Source: Devosia sp. FJ2-5-3 (lineage in GTDB: Bacteria; Pseudomonadota; Alphaproteobacteria; Rhizobiales; Devosiaceae). Taken from it: a stretch of 64,000 bases of DNA. Both the position numbers and the translations under genes were made by a program. The stretch spans positions 2,452,501 through 2,516,500 of the forward strand of contig NZ_CP104007.1 in assembly GCF_029201545.1 (NCBI RefSeq), written 5' to 3'. The notes below the pieces were generated by a model, which worked only from the letters and a program-made list of their open reading frames with translations, did no database searches and had not been told where the DNA came from. Positions 48,771-58,510 of this stretch are shown here, piece by piece (position 1 is the first letter of the stretch; each line of letters begins with the position of its first letter).

Positions 48771-49760
48771 GTGACTGATCCTACTCGAAGTCTGCTCGAT
48801 ATACGCAACCTCTCTGTTACCTTCGCCAAGGGAACAGAAGAGCAGTCAACCGTCGTCGATGACGTGAGCTTTTCCATCAGTCCGGGCCGTACGCTGGGCA
48901 TTGTCGGCGAATCCGGCAGTGGAAAGAGTGTCACCTCGCTCGCCATCATGGGCCTTCTCGGTGACGGCGTCGCAGTCGGCGGATCAGCCGAATTCGACGG
49001 CACGGACCTGCTCCAGCAAAGTCCAGCAGCCTGGCGGGATGTCCGTGGCAATCGTATCGCCATGATCTTCCAGGAACCGATGACATCGCTCAATCCAGCC
49101 TACACGGTTGGAATGCAGATCTCGGAGTCGCTGATCCGGCACAAAGATCTCGACAAGGATCAGGCGCGCGCCCGCGCCATCGACCTGCTCAAGTTGGTCC
49201 GTATTCCTTCGCCCGAACGGCGCTATGACGACTATCCGCACAAGCTTTCCGGCGGCATGCGGCAGCGCGTTATGATCGCCATGGCCTTGGCCTGCGAGCC
49301 GCAATTGCTGATCGCCGACGAGCCGACGACCGCGCTCGATGTGACCGTCCAGGCACAAATTCTCTATCTCATCGGCAAGCTGCGCGAAGAAACCGGCGCG
49401 GCCATCGCCCTGATTACCCATGATCTGGGTGTGGTTGCCCAGGTCTGCGACGACGTCGTCGTCATGTATGCCGGCCAGGTGGTGGAACAGGCACCGGTGG
49501 AAGATCTCTTTGCCTTTCCGCAGCACCCCTACACGGTTGGCCTGCTCGGTTCGCTGCCCAAATTCGGTGAACGCAAGACGCGCCTGCCGGTGGTCGAGGG
49601 CTCTATGCCCGCGCCGGGCGCCCGCTCGGGCGGATGCCGCTTTGCCGATCGGTGCCCGTTCCGGATCGAAAAATGCGATACACCGCCTCCGCTGGTGAAG
49701 CTGTCCGAGACCCGCACCTCCCGTTGCTGGCGCACGCCCCTGGAGACACTGGCGTCATGA
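48771..49760 (+). CDS. Dipeptide ABC transporter ATPase, DppD type
   Basis: 329 residues, GTG start at 48771. Walker [17 protein letters not shown]-loop [15 protein letters not shown], signature [16 protein letters not shown], Walker [14 protein letters not shown] and H-loop [11 protein letters not shown]. The C-terminal oligopeptide extension carries cysteines in [17 protein letters not shown], the likely iron-sulfur or structural cysteine cluster of this group. Its stop overlaps the next ATG. Confidence 0.95.
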   Translation: MTDPTRSLLDIRNLSVTFAKGTEEQSTVVDDVSFSISPGRTLGIVGESGSGKSVTSLAIMGLLGDGVAVGGSAEFDGTDLLQQSPAAWRDVRGNRIAMIFQEPMTSLNPAYTVGMQISESLIRHKDLDKDQARARAIDLLKLVRIPSPERRYDDYPHKLSGGMRQRVMIAMALACEPQLLIADEPTTALDVTVQAQILYLIGKLREETGAAIALITHDLGVVAQVCDDVVVMYAGQVVEQAPVEDLFAFPQHPYTVGLLGSLPKFGERKTRLPVVEGSMPAPGARSGGCRFADRCPFRIEKCDTPPPLVKLSETRTSRCWRTPLETLAS

Positions 49761-50824
49761 ACTTGCTCAAGGTGGATAAGCTCTCCAAGGAATTCGTTGC
49801 CGAACGGACGATTTTTGGCCGTCCGCTCAAGACCGTCCGGGCCGTCGACGACGTTTCGTTCGAGATCGCGCGTGGTGAAACCCTGGCGCTGGTGGGCGAG
49901 TCTGGCTGTGGCAAGTCCACGCTCGGCCGGCTGATCATGCGGCTGATCGAACCCACAGGCGGAACGGCCGAACTCTCGGGGGAGGATATTTCCACCCTTA
50001 GCGGCAAGGCGCTGCTGTCGCTGCGCAAGCGGGTGCAGCTGGTGTTCCAGGACCCGTTCTCCTCGCTCAATCCGCGGATGACGGTCGGTCAGGCCATTGC
50101 CGAGCCGCTGATGCTGCATGATATCGTACCTGCTGCAGAGCGGCCCGCCCGAGTCAGGGAGCTGTTGAGTGCGGTTGGCCTGTCGCCCCAGCACATGCAC
50201 CGGTATCCGCACGAATTTTCCGGCGGACAACGCCAGCGCATCGTCATCGCCCGCGCTCTCGCGTCCCAGCCTGAACTGGTGGTCTGTGATGAGCCGGTCT
50301 CGGCACTCGACGTCTCGATCCGCTCGCAGGTGCTTAACCTACTGGCAGACCTGCAGAAGCAGTTCGGCTTCACCTATCTCTTCATCTCGCATGATCTCTC
50401 GGTGGTCAGGCACATCGCCGACCGCGTCGCGGTGATGTATCTCGGCCGGATCGTCGAGATCGGCGACACCGAGGATGTGTTCGTGCGGCCGCGCCATCCC
50501 TATACGCGCGCGCTGATTGCCTCGATCCCGCAACCAGATCCGGCCGGTCGAGACAATATGCGCCCGCTCGAAGGCGACATGCCCAGCCCGCTCAATCCGC
50601 CCTCAGGGTGCCATTTCCACACGCGGTGCGCCTTTGCGCAGGAACTGTGCAAGCAGGAGCGCCCTCGCCTCGTCAGCAGCAATGGTCGCCAGCCCGCCGC
50701 CTGCCATTTTCAGGATGAGCTTCCGCCGCCCGACGATCTCGCAAGCGCAGCCCAGGTGGATCCGCGTCTCGAGCGCCTCTTCGCAGCCTTCCGCGCCGAC
50801 AGCACGAAAGGGACAGAACCATGA
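49757..50824 (+). CDS. Dipeptide ABC transporter ATPase, DppF type
   Basis: 355 residues. Start ATG 49757 ([19 protein letters not shown]), overlapping the previous stop by ATGA. Walker A GESGCGKSTLGRLI, Q-loop LVFQDPFSSLNPRMT, signature EFSGGQRQRIVIARAL, Walker B LVVCDEPVSALDVS and H-loop FISHDLSVVR. The C-terminal extension has SGCHFHTRCAFAQELCKQE. It pairs with the DppD-type subunit to drive the importer. Confidence 0.95.
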   Translation: MNLLKVDKLSKEFVAERTIFGRPLKTVRAVDDVSFEIARGETLALVGESGCGKSTLGRLIMRLIEPTGGTAELSGEDISTLSGKALLSLRKRVQLVFQDPFSSLNPRMTVGQAIAEPLMLHDIVPAAERPARVRELLSAVGLSPQHMHRYPHEFSGGQRQRIVIARALASQPELVVCDEPVSALDVSIRSQVLNLLADLQKQFGFTYLFISHDLSVVRHIADRVAVMYLGRIVEIGDTEDVFVRPRHPYTRALIASIPQPDPAGRDNMRPLEGDMPSPLNPPSGCHFHTRCAFAQELCKQERPRLVSSNGRQPAACHFQDELPPPDDLASAAQVDPRLERLFAAFRADSTKGTEP

Positions 50825-51762
50825 TCCGCTTGATCGGAAAACGGCTTCTTGAAATCATCCCGACGCTGCTGATCCTGTCGGTCATCATCTTCCTGCTGCA
50901 ACGCCTGTTGCCCGGCGATCCCGCGATTGCCCTTGCGGGCGAAGAAGCCGGAGCGGAGCTGATCGAGCAGATCCGGCAGCAATATGGGCTCGACCGCCCC
51001 CTGCCGCTGCAATATTTCGACTGGATCGGAGGCGTCTTGCAGGGCGACCTCGGGCAGTCCATGCGCATGCGTCGTCCGGTGCTTGATCTCATCGCCTCGC
51101 GCCTGCCCGTGACCCTGCAGCTCGCCGTTATGGCGATGGTGCTGGCGCTCGGCGTCGGGCTCGTCGCCGGCGTGATTGCCGCAGTCAAGAAGCGCAGTGC
51201 CTGGGATTACGGCGCCAATGTCTTCGCGCTGGCCGGTATCTCGGTGCCCAATTTCTGGCTCGGGATCATGATGATCCTGGTCTTCTCGGTCACCCTCAAC
51301 TGGCTACCGGCCTCCGGCTATGTCAGCCCATTCGAGGATCCCGTTCGCTCGTTCCTCAGCCTGCTCATGCCCTCCATCGTCCTGGGCAGTGCCATCGCCG
51401 GCGTCATCATGCGCCATACGCGCTCGGCCATGCTGCAGGCGTTGCAGAGCGATTATGTCCGCACGGCCCGCGCCAAGGGCCTTGATGAGAAGACCGTCGT
51501 CATTCGCCACGCCATGCGCAATGCGCTGACCCCGATCATCACCCTTGGTGCGCTTGAATTCGGCAGCCTTCTGGGTGGCGCCGTGCTGACCGAGCAGATC
51601 TTCAACATCCCCGGTTTCGGCAAGCTGATCGTCGATGCCGTCTACAACCGGGATTATGCCGTCGTTCAGGGCGTGGTGCTGGTCACGGCGCTTGTCTACG
51701 TAATTTTGAGCCTCTTGGCCGACATCGGCTACATGCTCGCCAACCCCAAATTGCGGGGCTAG
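50821..51762 (+). CDS. Dipeptide ABC transporter permease, DppB type
   Basis: 313 residues, six membrane helices. MIRLIGKRLLEIIPTLLILS, RLLPGDPAIALAG, the EAA loop LQSDYVRTARAKGLDEKTV and GAVLTEQIFNIPGFGKLIVD are all DppB/OppB landmarks. Coupled by ATGA to the preceding ATPase. Confidence 0.95.
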   Translation: MIRLIGKRLLEIIPTLLILSVIIFLLQRLLPGDPAIALAGEEAGAELIEQIRQQYGLDRPLPLQYFDWIGGVLQGDLGQSMRMRRPVLDLIASRLPVTLQLAVMAMVLALGVGLVAGVIAAVKKRSAWDYGANVFALAGISVPNFWLGIMMILVFSVTLNWLPASGYVSPFEDPVRSFLSLLMPSIVLGSAIAGVIMRHTRSAMLQALQSDYVRTARAKGLDEKTVVIRHAMRNALTPIITLGALEFGSLLGGAVLTEQIFNIPGFGKLIVDAVYNRDYAVVQGVVLVTALVYVILSLLADIGYMLANPKLRG

Positions 51763-51766
51763 GACC

Positions 51767-52642
51767 ATGACCAACGCAACCAGCCCCACCATGCCTGCTG
51801 ATCACGAAAACCGGTTCGGCCAGTTCGCCAAGCGCCTGTTCCGGCATAAGGGCGCAATTGTCGGCCTGAGCTTTATCGTCCTCGTCGTCCTCGCCGCGAT
51901 CTTTGCGCCTGTCGTCACCAGCTTTGACCCCAATGCTCAGGACTACACCGCCATCCGCCAAGGGCCGAGCCTGTTGCACTGGTTCGGCACCGACGAACTC
52001 GGACGCGACATGTTTGCCCGCATCATCTATGGCGCGCGCGCTTCGCTTCTGGCCGGGCTGATCTCGGTGGTGATCGCCATCGCCATCGGCGTGCCCCTGG
52101 GTATCATTGCCGGCTATTTCGGCGGCTGGGCCGACGTCGGTATCAGCCGCGTTGCCGATGCCATGCTGGCCATGCCGTTCCTCATCCTCGCGATTTCGCT
52201 GGCGGCCTTTCTCGGGCCGAGCCTCATCAACTCGATGATCGCGATCGGCGTGACGGCAGCCCCTCTCTTTGTCCGCCTGACCCGTGGCCAGGTGATCAGC
52301 GTCAAGTCCGAGGATTATGTGGAGGCGGCCCGGTCGATGGGCAATTCTCACGCGCGCATCGCCTTCCGGCACGTACTGCCCAATGTGCTGCCGGCGCTGA
52401 TCGTCCAGGCAACCCTCACCATCGCTGCGGCCATTATTTCGGAAGCCAGCTTGTCGTTCCTCGGCCTTGGTCAGCAGCCGCCGGCAGCATCCTGGGGTTC
52501 GATCCTCAACACGGCGCAACGCTCGCTGTCCACGGCACCGTGGATCGCCGCCTGGCCGGGCATGATGATCTTCCTCACAGTTCTCAGTTTCAATCTGCTC
52601 GGCGACGGACTTCGGGACGCTTTCGATCCCCGTAGTCGCTGA
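51767..52642 (+). CDS. Dipeptide ABC transporter permease, DppC type
   Basis: 291 residues. GTDELGRDMFARIIYGARAS, the EAA loop EDYVEAARSMGNSHARIAFR, LSFLGLGQQPPAASWGSIL and the end NLLGDGLRDAFDPRSR identify DppC/OppC. It lies 4 bases after the DppB-type gene. Unlike in the first peptide operon, permease and ATPase are separate here. Confidence 0.95.
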   Translation: MTNATSPTMPADHENRFGQFAKRLFRHKGAIVGLSFIVLVVLAAIFAPVVTSFDPNAQDYTAIRQGPSLLHWFGTDELGRDMFARIIYGARASLLAGLISVVIAIAIGVPLGIIAGYFGGWADVGISRVADAMLAMPFLILAISLAAFLGPSLINSMIAIGVTAAPLFVRLTRGQVISVKSEDYVEAARSMGNSHARIAFRHVLPNVLPALIVQATLTIAAAIISEASLSFLGLGQQPPAASWGSILNTAQRSLSTAPWIAAWPGMMIFLTVLSFNLLGDGLRDAFDPRSR

Positions 52643-52661
52643 TTTTCTGAAAGGTATTCCC

Positions 52662-53762
52662 ATGCGTATCGTAGTTGTCGGTGCAGGTATCCTGGGCTCC
52701 AGCGCGGCTTACCATCTGAGCCAGCGCGACAATGTCGAGGTGACGGTCATTGATGAGGCGCATCAGGGCAAGGCGACCCTAGCCGGCGCAGGCATTGTCT
52801 GCCCCTGGGCCACGAAGGTCACTGACCCTGATTTTTACCGCTTCTATGCTGCTGGCGGCGCCTATTACCGCCCGCTGGTGGAAGGTCTTGCCGCGCGTGG
52901 TGAGACCGAGTTTGGCTACCGCCAGGTTGGCGCGCTGGTGCTGGCCGAAACCGAAGAGCAGCTGGCCGAAATCGAAGCGCGCGTTCTTCCGCGTGTTGCC
53001 GATGTTCCTGAAGCGGGCGCCGTCCGCCGGGTCAGCGCTGCCGAGACCAAGCAGATGTTCCCCCCGCTACGCGATGGCTTGATGGCCCTCCACATTCCCG
53101 GTGGTGCACGCGTCGAAGCGCGCGCCATTGCGGGTGCGATGCGTCGCGCCGCTGAAGCCAATGGCGCGATTTTCCGCCAGGGCCACGCCGACATCGAGAG
53201 CAGGGACGGCAAGGCAAGCGTGAGCCTCGATGGCAAGGCCATTGCAGCCGACATGGTCATCGTCACCGCCGGCGCCTGGGCCAACCAGGCCCTGACCGCA
53301 ATCGGCGCGACCATTCCCGTTGAACCGCAGCGTGGTCAGATCGTGCATCTGGGCGTCAAGGAAGAAACCATCGACTGGCCGGTGCTGCTGCCGCAGGTCT
53401 CGCACTACATGCTGGCGTTCGACGACAATCGCGTCGTTGCCGGTGCGACCCGCGAAAACGGCGTCGGGTTCGATTATCGCCTCACCGCAGGTGGACAGGC
53501 CGAAGTGCTTAACTTCGCCCTCGACCTCGCTCCGGGCCTCTCCGACGCCACCCATATCGAGACGCGCATCGGCCTCCGCCCGATGGCCGAAAATTACAAG
53601 CCCTTGATCGGCGCCCTACCCGGCTTCGACAATGTGCTGATCGGCAACGGCCTCGGTGCCGGCGGCCTCACCATGGGCCCGCTGGCCGGCAAGCTCCTGA
53701 CCCAGCTGGCCATGGGCCAAGCGACCGACATCGATCTCGCTCCCTACGCCGTTGGAGCCTGA
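52662..53762 (+). CDS. FAD-dependent amino-acid-oxidase-type oxidoreductase
   Basis: 366 residues of the DAO (glycine/D-amino-acid oxidase, DadA-like) family. The dinucleotide motif is MRIVVVGAGILGSSAAYHLS with Glu/Asp partner VTVIDEAHQG. The FAD-binding end is LRPMAENYKPLIGALPGFDN followed by GNGLGAGGLTMGPLAGKLL. It should oxidise a secondary or primary amine to an imine. A RidA-like protein, which handles reactive imines, is encoded in the same operon. The substrate is presumably released from the imported compound by the two gamma-glutamyltransferase-like enzymes. Confidence 0.9.
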   Translation: MRIVVVGAGILGSSAAYHLSQRDNVEVTVIDEAHQGKATLAGAGIVCPWATKVTDPDFYRFYAAGGAYYRPLVEGLAARGETEFGYRQVGALVLAETEEQLAEIEARVLPRVADVPEAGAVRRVSAAETKQMFPPLRDGLMALHIPGGARVEARAIAGAMRRAAEANGAIFRQGHADIESRDGKASVSLDGKAIAADMVIVTAGAWANQALTAIGATIPVEPQRGQIVHLGVKEETIDWPVLLPQVSHYMLAFDDNRVVAGATRENGVGFDYRLTAGGQAEVLNFALDLAPGLSDATHIETRIGLRPMAENYKPLIGALPGFDNVLIGNGLGAGGLTMGPLAGKLLTQLAMGQATDIDLAPYAVGA

Positions 53763-53769
53763 CGCCACC

Positions 53770-55500
53770 ATGACACAATCGTCAGTCGCACCGCACCGCA
53801 CGCGCCATATCGGCACCAGGCACATGGCTGCCGCCGGTCATTATCTCGCCGCGCAGGTTTCCCTGCAGGTTCTTGAGGCCGGCGGCAACGCCATCGATGC
53901 CGGCGTCGCCGGGGGCATCACCCTTGGCGTCGTGCAGAGCGAATACGTCTGCTTTGGCGGCGTCGCTCCGACCATGATCTATTGGGCCGAGACTGACGAG
54001 GTCATTTCGATCAGCGGGCTGGGCACCTGGCCTGCCCTCACCGATGCCAGCCTCTTTCGGACGGAGCACGGCAACAAGATGCCGCCGGGCCTGCTGCGCA
54101 CGATTGTGCCGGCAGCACCGGATAGCTGGATTACCGCGCTTGAGCGCTATGGAACGATGTCGTTTGGCGAGTGTGCGGCCCAGGCCCTGCGCTTCGCCCG
54201 CGACGGTTTTCCCGTTCCCTCGCTGATGGCGGAGATCATCGCCGACCACGAGGAAGAATACCGACGCTGGCCGGCCAATGCGGAGATCTACCTGCCGGGC
54301 GGGAAACCGCCGAAGGCCGGCGATATCCTGGTGCAGTCCTACCTCGCCAACACCATCTCCTATATGATCGACGAAGAGCGTGCTGCTGCTGCCAAGGGTG
54401 GCCGCGCCACCGGGCTCAGCGCAGCTCGCGACGCGTTCTACAAGGGTGACATTGCCAAGGCCATCGTCTCCTATCACCGCGAGCACGGCGGCTGGATGCG
54501 GGAAGATGATCTTGCCAATTTCCGCGTCGAGGTCGAGAAGCCTGCGGCGGTGCAGTTCGGCGACGCCGACATTTTTACCTGCGGCCCGTGGTGCCAGGGA
54601 CCAGTGCTCGGCCAGACCTTTGCCATGCTGGACGGCATCGACCTGCGCGCGCTCGGTCACAACAGCGCCGAATACATTCATCTCCTCGTCGAGACGATGA
54701 AGCTGGCCTATGGCGACCGGCACGAACTCTATGGCGACCCCAATTTCGTCGACGTCCCTCTCGCCAAGCTGCTCAGCCCCGAGTATGCCGCCGAGCGCCG
54801 CAAGCTGATCGATACCGAGGCTGCCCACCCTGGCATGCCCGAGGCAGGTCTGCCGTCGAACTGGGGCCGTAATCCTGATCCGGATCCGCGCAATGGCCGG
54901 CGCGATCCCGGTGAACTCGACACGTCCTATGTCTGCGTCGTTGACCGGCACGGCAACGCCTTCTCGGCAACGCCCAGCGACGGCTCTGTGGGCGCGCCAG
55001 TCATCCCCGGCCTCGGCTTTGTGCCCTCGGCGCGCGGCGTTCAATCGTTCCTTGACCCCCGCGCCCCCGCCGTCGCCGGACCCGGCCGCCGTCCGCGCCT
55101 GACCCCTGCCCCTGCGTTTGCGCGCAAGAAAGGGGAATGGATCATGCCGATTGGTTCGCCGGGCAATGACGTCCAGCCGCAGGCGATGCTGCAGACCTAT
55201 CTCAATCTGCACGTTTTCGGCATGACCATGCAGGAGGCCGTGGACGCGCCGCGCTTTGCGACCTTCTCCTACCCCCGCTCTTCCATTCCCCATTCGTATG
55301 ACCCCGGGCTGCTCAAGCTCGAGGCCCGCATCGACCCCGCGATCGGCGACCAGCTCGCCGCCAAGGGTCACGACGTAAAATACTGGAAAGACTGGGAATA
55401 CGCCGCAGGCGGGGTCTGCTCGATCCTCAAGAATTTCAACGCCGGGACGCTCGAAGGCGGTTCGGACTCACGCCGCCCGACGGCAGTAGCAGGGTGGTAA
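53770..55500 (+). CDS. Gamma-glutamyltransferase-family protein 1
   Basis: 576 residues, an Ntn-hydrolase that normally self-cleaves. The large-subunit start LQVLEAGGNAIDAGVAGGIT is typical. The predicted autoprocessing nucleophile is Thr385 in GELDTSYVCVVDRHGN, which would begin the small subunit, and SPGNDVQPQAMLQTYLNL lies near the end. The Ser-Ser loop of classical GGTs (PMSSMSP) is replaced by RLTPAPAFARK. That suggests altered substrate use, for example acylase or amidase-like hydrolysis rather than glutathione cleavage. No signal peptide is seen, so it is cytosolic, consistent with acting after uptake. Confidence 0.88.
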   Translation: MTQSSVAPHRTRHIGTRHMAAAGHYLAAQVSLQVLEAGGNAIDAGVAGGITLGVVQSEYVCFGGVAPTMIYWAETDEVISISGLGTWPALTDASLFRTEHGNKMPPGLLRTIVPAAPDSWITALERYGTMSFGECAAQALRFARDGFPVPSLMAEIIADHEEEYRRWPANAEIYLPGGKPPKAGDILVQSYLANTISYMIDEERAAAAKGGRATGLSAARDAFYKGDIAKAIVSYHREHGGWMREDDLANFRVEVEKPAAVQFGDADIFTCGPWCQGPVLGQTFAMLDGIDLRALGHNSAEYIHLLVETMKLAYGDRHELYGDPNFVDVPLAKLLSPEYAAERRKLIDTEAAHPGMPEAGLPSNWGRNPDPDPRNGRRDPGELDTSYVCVVDRHGNAFSATPSDGSVGAPVIPGLGFVPSARGVQSFLDPRAPAVAGPGRRPRLTPAPAFARKKGEWIMPIGSPGNDVQPQAMLQTYLNLHVFGMTMQEAVDAPRFATFSYPRSSIPHSYDPGLLKLEARIDPAIGDQLAAKGHDVKYWKDWEYAAGGVCSILKNFNAGTLEGGSDSRRPTAVAGW

Positions 55501-55501
55501 T

Positions 55502-57094
55502 ATGACCGAGTTTTCTTACGCCACCCCTTATGGGGCGCCGCGTCGTCCCGTCATGGCGCGCAACATGGTGGCCACGTCCCAGCCTCTCGCTGCTCAGGCG
55601 GGACTGGCAGCTCTCGCCAGGGGCGGCAACGCCATCGATGCCGCGATCGCCGCTGCCGCGACCCTGACGGTCGTCGAACCCACGGGCAATGGCCTCGGCA
55701 GCGACGCCTTCGCTATTGTCTGGGACGGACAAGAGCTGCATGGCCTCAACGCCTCCGGCCGGTCGCCTGCTGCCTGGACACCGGAGCGTTTTGCCGGACA
55801 GGACCGCATGCCGGTTCGCGGCTGGGAAAGTGTGACCGTGCCGGGTGCTGTCTCGGCCTGGGTCGACCTCTCAAGCCGCTTCGGCAAGCTCGATTTTGCG
55901 GCGCTGCTCGCTCCGGCAATCGATTATGCTGAAAATGGCTTCGCCGTTTCGCCGACCATTGCCGAACTCTGGGCCAAGGGCGGCGCGCTGCTCAAGGACC
56001 ATCCTGGCTTTGCCGAGACTTTTCTGCCCGCGGGCAAGGCCCCGGGTCCAGGCGAAATCTTCCGCAACGCACCGCTCGCGGCGTCTCTGCGCGCCATTGC
56101 CGAGACGCGTGGCGAAGCTTTCTACCGTGGGGCGCTCGCCGAACAGATCGCGGCATTTGCCGCCCAGCATGGCGCGGCTCTCACGGCGGCCGACCTCGCC
56201 AACCACCGCAATGACTGGTGTGGCACCATCGCGATGAACTACCGCGATGTGACCCTGCATGAAATCCCGCCTAGTGGGCAGGGCATCGTCGCGCTGATGG
56301 CACTGGGCATGCTTGAACACCTGCCGCTCGACGCCTTTGGCCCGGACAGCGCCCAGTCGTTCCACTACCAGATCGAGGCAATCAAGCTCGCAACGGCCGA
56401 CGCCGAACGCTTTGTCTCCGATCCGCAGACCATGCGCGTCCCGGTCGAAGCGCTGCTCGAAAAGTCCTATCTCCAGTCACGGGCAAAGCTGATCGATCCC
56501 GCGCGCGCGCAGGATTTCGGAGCCGGAGCGCCGGTAGCGGGAGGCACGGTTTACATCACCACGGCCGACGCCAACGGGATGATGGTCTCCTACATCCAGT
56601 CCAATTATTCCGGCTTCGGGTCCGGCGTTGCGGTGCCGGGAACCGGCATTCACCTGCAGAACCGCGGTTCCGGCTTCACGCTTGAAGAAGGCCACCCCAA
56701 CCAGATCGGGCCCAACAAGCGCCCGTTCCACACCATCATCCCCGGCTTCCTGATGCGCGACGGCGCGCCCCTCATGAGCTTTGGCGTCATGGGTGGACCT
56801 ATGCAGGCCCAGGGCCATGTGCAGATGGTCGTCCGGACCCAACTCAGCGGCCAGAACCCGCAAGCGGCGAGCGATGCCCCCCGCTGGCGCTTCGTCAAGG
56901 GCAAGAAGCTCGCCGTCGAGTGGACCATGGCAGCGGAAACCGTCGCGGAGCTCGAGGCCTTCGGGCACGAAGTGATGCGCGAGAGCCCGGATGAGAGCTT
57001 TGCCTTTGGCGGCGCCCAGCTCATCCATCGACTTGGCGAGGGATATATCGGTGGCTCAGACCACCGCAAGGACGGCATGGCCGTCGGCTACTGA
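55502..57094 (+). CDS. Gamma-glutamyltransferase-family protein 2 (YwrD-like)
   Basis: 530 residues, two bases after the first GGT. The block ALARGGNAIDAAIAAAATLT opens the large subunit. The candidate nucleophile is Thr349 in VAGGTVYITTADANG. The C-terminal block RPFHTIIPGFLMRDGAPLMS, then FGVMGGPMQAQGHVQMV, is characteristic of the YwrD group of cytosolic GGT-like hydrolases. It is clearly a different subfamily from its neighbour, so not a recent tandem duplicate. It probably removes a gamma-glutamyl or acyl group. Confidence 0.88.
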   Translation: MTEFSYATPYGAPRRPVMARNMVATSQPLAAQAGLAALARGGNAIDAAIAAAATLTVVEPTGNGLGSDAFAIVWDGQELHGLNASGRSPAAWTPERFAGQDRMPVRGWESVTVPGAVSAWVDLSSRFGKLDFAALLAPAIDYAENGFAVSPTIAELWAKGGALLKDHPGFAETFLPAGKAPGPGEIFRNAPLAASLRAIAETRGEAFYRGALAEQIAAFAAQHGAALTAADLANHRNDWCGTIAMNYRDVTLHEIPPSGQGIVALMALGMLEHLPLDAFGPDSAQSFHYQIEAIKLATADAERFVSDPQTMRVPVEALLEKSYLQSRAKLIDPARAQDFGAGAPVAGGTVYITTADANGMMVSYIQSNYSGFGSGVAVPGTGIHLQNRGSGFTLEEGHPNQIGPNKRPFHTIIPGFLMRDGAPLMSFGVMGGPMQAQGHVQMVVRTQLSGQNPQAASDAPRWRFVKGKKLAVEWTMAAETVAELEAFGHEVMRESPDESFAFGGAQLIHRLGEGYIGGSDHRKDGMAVGY

Positions 57095-57117
57095 CCAATC
57101 ACACAAGGAGAATAGCG

Positions 57118-57459
57118 TTGGACCGCATCAAGAAGGGTAAGTCCCTGCACGCCGTGACCATTCATAATGGCGTCGTCTACACGTCGGGCCTGGGGGCCAA
57201 CGACATCGACGTCGGCATGGAAGACCAGACCCGCCAGATCTGCGAAAAAATTGAGGGTTTCCTCAAGGAAGCCGGCTCGGATAAGACCAAGATTATTCGC
57301 GCCCAGATCTTTGTCACCGACATGACTAAGAAGCCCGACATGGACCGCGCCTGGCTCGCATGGCTCGGGGAAGACCTCCCCTGCCGTTGCACCGTCGGCG
57401 TTGCCGATCTGGGCGACCCGCGTCGCCTGATCGAAGTCGTCATCACCGCAGCACTCTAG
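57118..57459 (+). CDS. RidA (YjgF/YER057c/UK114) family protein
   Basis: 113 residues. Start is TTG at 57118 with AAGGAG at good spacing. IHNGVVYTSGLGANDIDVGM, QTRQICEKIEGFLKEAGSDK, ARVQ-like AQIFVTDMTK and the end CRCTVGVADLGDPRRLIEVV match the RidA fold. An Arg (in CRCTVG) and Glu (in LIEVV) sit at the active-site positions. RidA proteins hydrolyse reactive enamines and imines. Here it probably removes imines made by the FAD oxidase upstream. Confidence 0.88.
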   Translation: MDRIKKGKSLHAVTIHNGVVYTSGLGANDIDVGMEDQTRQICEKIEGFLKEAGSDKTKIIRAQIFVTDMTKKPDMDRAWLAWLGEDLPCRCTVGVADLGDPRRLIEVVITAAL

Positions 57460-57468
57460 GTATCCCAA

Positions 57469-58482
57469 ATGGCTCTGCAATCGGCCCTCAAGAAGTTCGG
57501 CATTGATGCCTATCTCATCATGCTGCTCGGTGTCGTCGTGCTTGCATGCATCCTGCCGGCGCGCGGGCCTTTTGCAGAGTTTGTTGGACAGGCAGCCTAT
57601 TACGCTGTCGCCCTGCTGTTTTTCGTCTATGGGGCCAAGCTCAAGTCCGAAGCGGTGATCGCCGGCTTTGCCAACTGGCCACTTCAGCTCAGCATCCTCG
57701 GCTTGACCTATCTGGTGTTTCCGCTGATCGCGCTCGCCCTTGCCTTTGCCGGGCGCGAGTTCATCACCGACGAGCTCGCCATCGGCCTCATCTATATCGG
57801 CATCCTGCCCTCCACGGTGCAGTCCTCGATTGCCTTCACCGCGCTCGCCAAGGGCAATGTGGCGGCCAGCGTCTGCGCCGCAGCGGTCTCCAATCTGCTG
57901 GGGGTTGTTCTTACCCCGCTCCTCGCCACGCTCATTCTTCAAGCGGGCGACGGTGGTCTCAATACCGCTGCGGTGATCAACATTGCCATCCAGATCGTGC
58001 TGCCCTTCGGGCTGGGCCAGCTGTGCCGACCCCTGATCGGAGAGTGGATCAATCGGCACAAGATGATCTCGCTGGTCGTCGATCGCGGCTCGATCCTCCT
58101 CATCGTTTATGCGGCGTTCAGCGCCGGCATGGTTGCCGGCGTCTGGACGCAGGTCGGCCTCTCCCAGCTGGCGGCTATCATGGTACTGGTTTGCCTGATG
58201 CTCGCCATCGTTCTGGCGCTTTCCGCCTGGTTCGGCCGCGCTGTCGGGTTCGAGGACCCAGACGGCAAATCGATGCTCTTTTGCGGCTCCACCAAGAGCC
58301 TCGCCTCCGGCGTCCCCATCGCCAATATCCTTTTCGCCGGCGGCCCGCTCAGCCTCATCATCCTGCCGCTGATGCTCTACCACCAGCTCCAGCTCATCGT
58401 CTGCGCCATCATCGCCCAGCGCATGGCCAGCCCTTCAGAAGCACCCGCGGCCCCTGATCTGTCGGTGGAGAAACGCTCGTAA
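57469..58482 (+). CDS. Bile acid:sodium symporter-like (SBF_like) membrane transporter
   Basis: 337 residues and about nine or ten membrane helices: AYLIMLLGVVVLACILPARG, LGLTYLVFPLIALALAFAGR, SSIAFTALAKGNVAASVCAA and CGSTKSLASGVPIANILFAG. The last two are the crossover-type motifs of the SBF_like/YfeH group. It is the last gene of the operon. It could export a product or import an acid; direction and substrate are unknown. Confidence 0.87.
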   Translation: MALQSALKKFGIDAYLIMLLGVVVLACILPARGPFAEFVGQAAYYAVALLFFVYGAKLKSEAVIAGFANWPLQLSILGLTYLVFPLIALALAFAGREFITDELAIGLIYIGILPSTVQSSIAFTALAKGNVAASVCAAAVSNLLGVVLTPLLATLILQAGDGGLNTAAVINIAIQIVLPFGLGQLCRPLIGEWINRHKMISLVVDRGSILLIVYAAFSAGMVAGVWTQVGLSQLAAIMVLVCLMLAIVLALSAWFGRAVGFEDPDGKSMLFCGSTKSLASGVPIANILFAGGPLSLIILPLMLYHQLQLIVCAIIAQRMASPSEAPAAPDLSVEKRS

Positions 58483-58510
58483 GCCGTTCGTTCCGGCAGT
58501 AGAGATGGGA

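Noticed and set aside
53782..55371. 529-codon minus-strand open frame
   Set aside because: Antisense to the first gamma-glutamyltransferase-like gene, which has recognisable motifs throughout.
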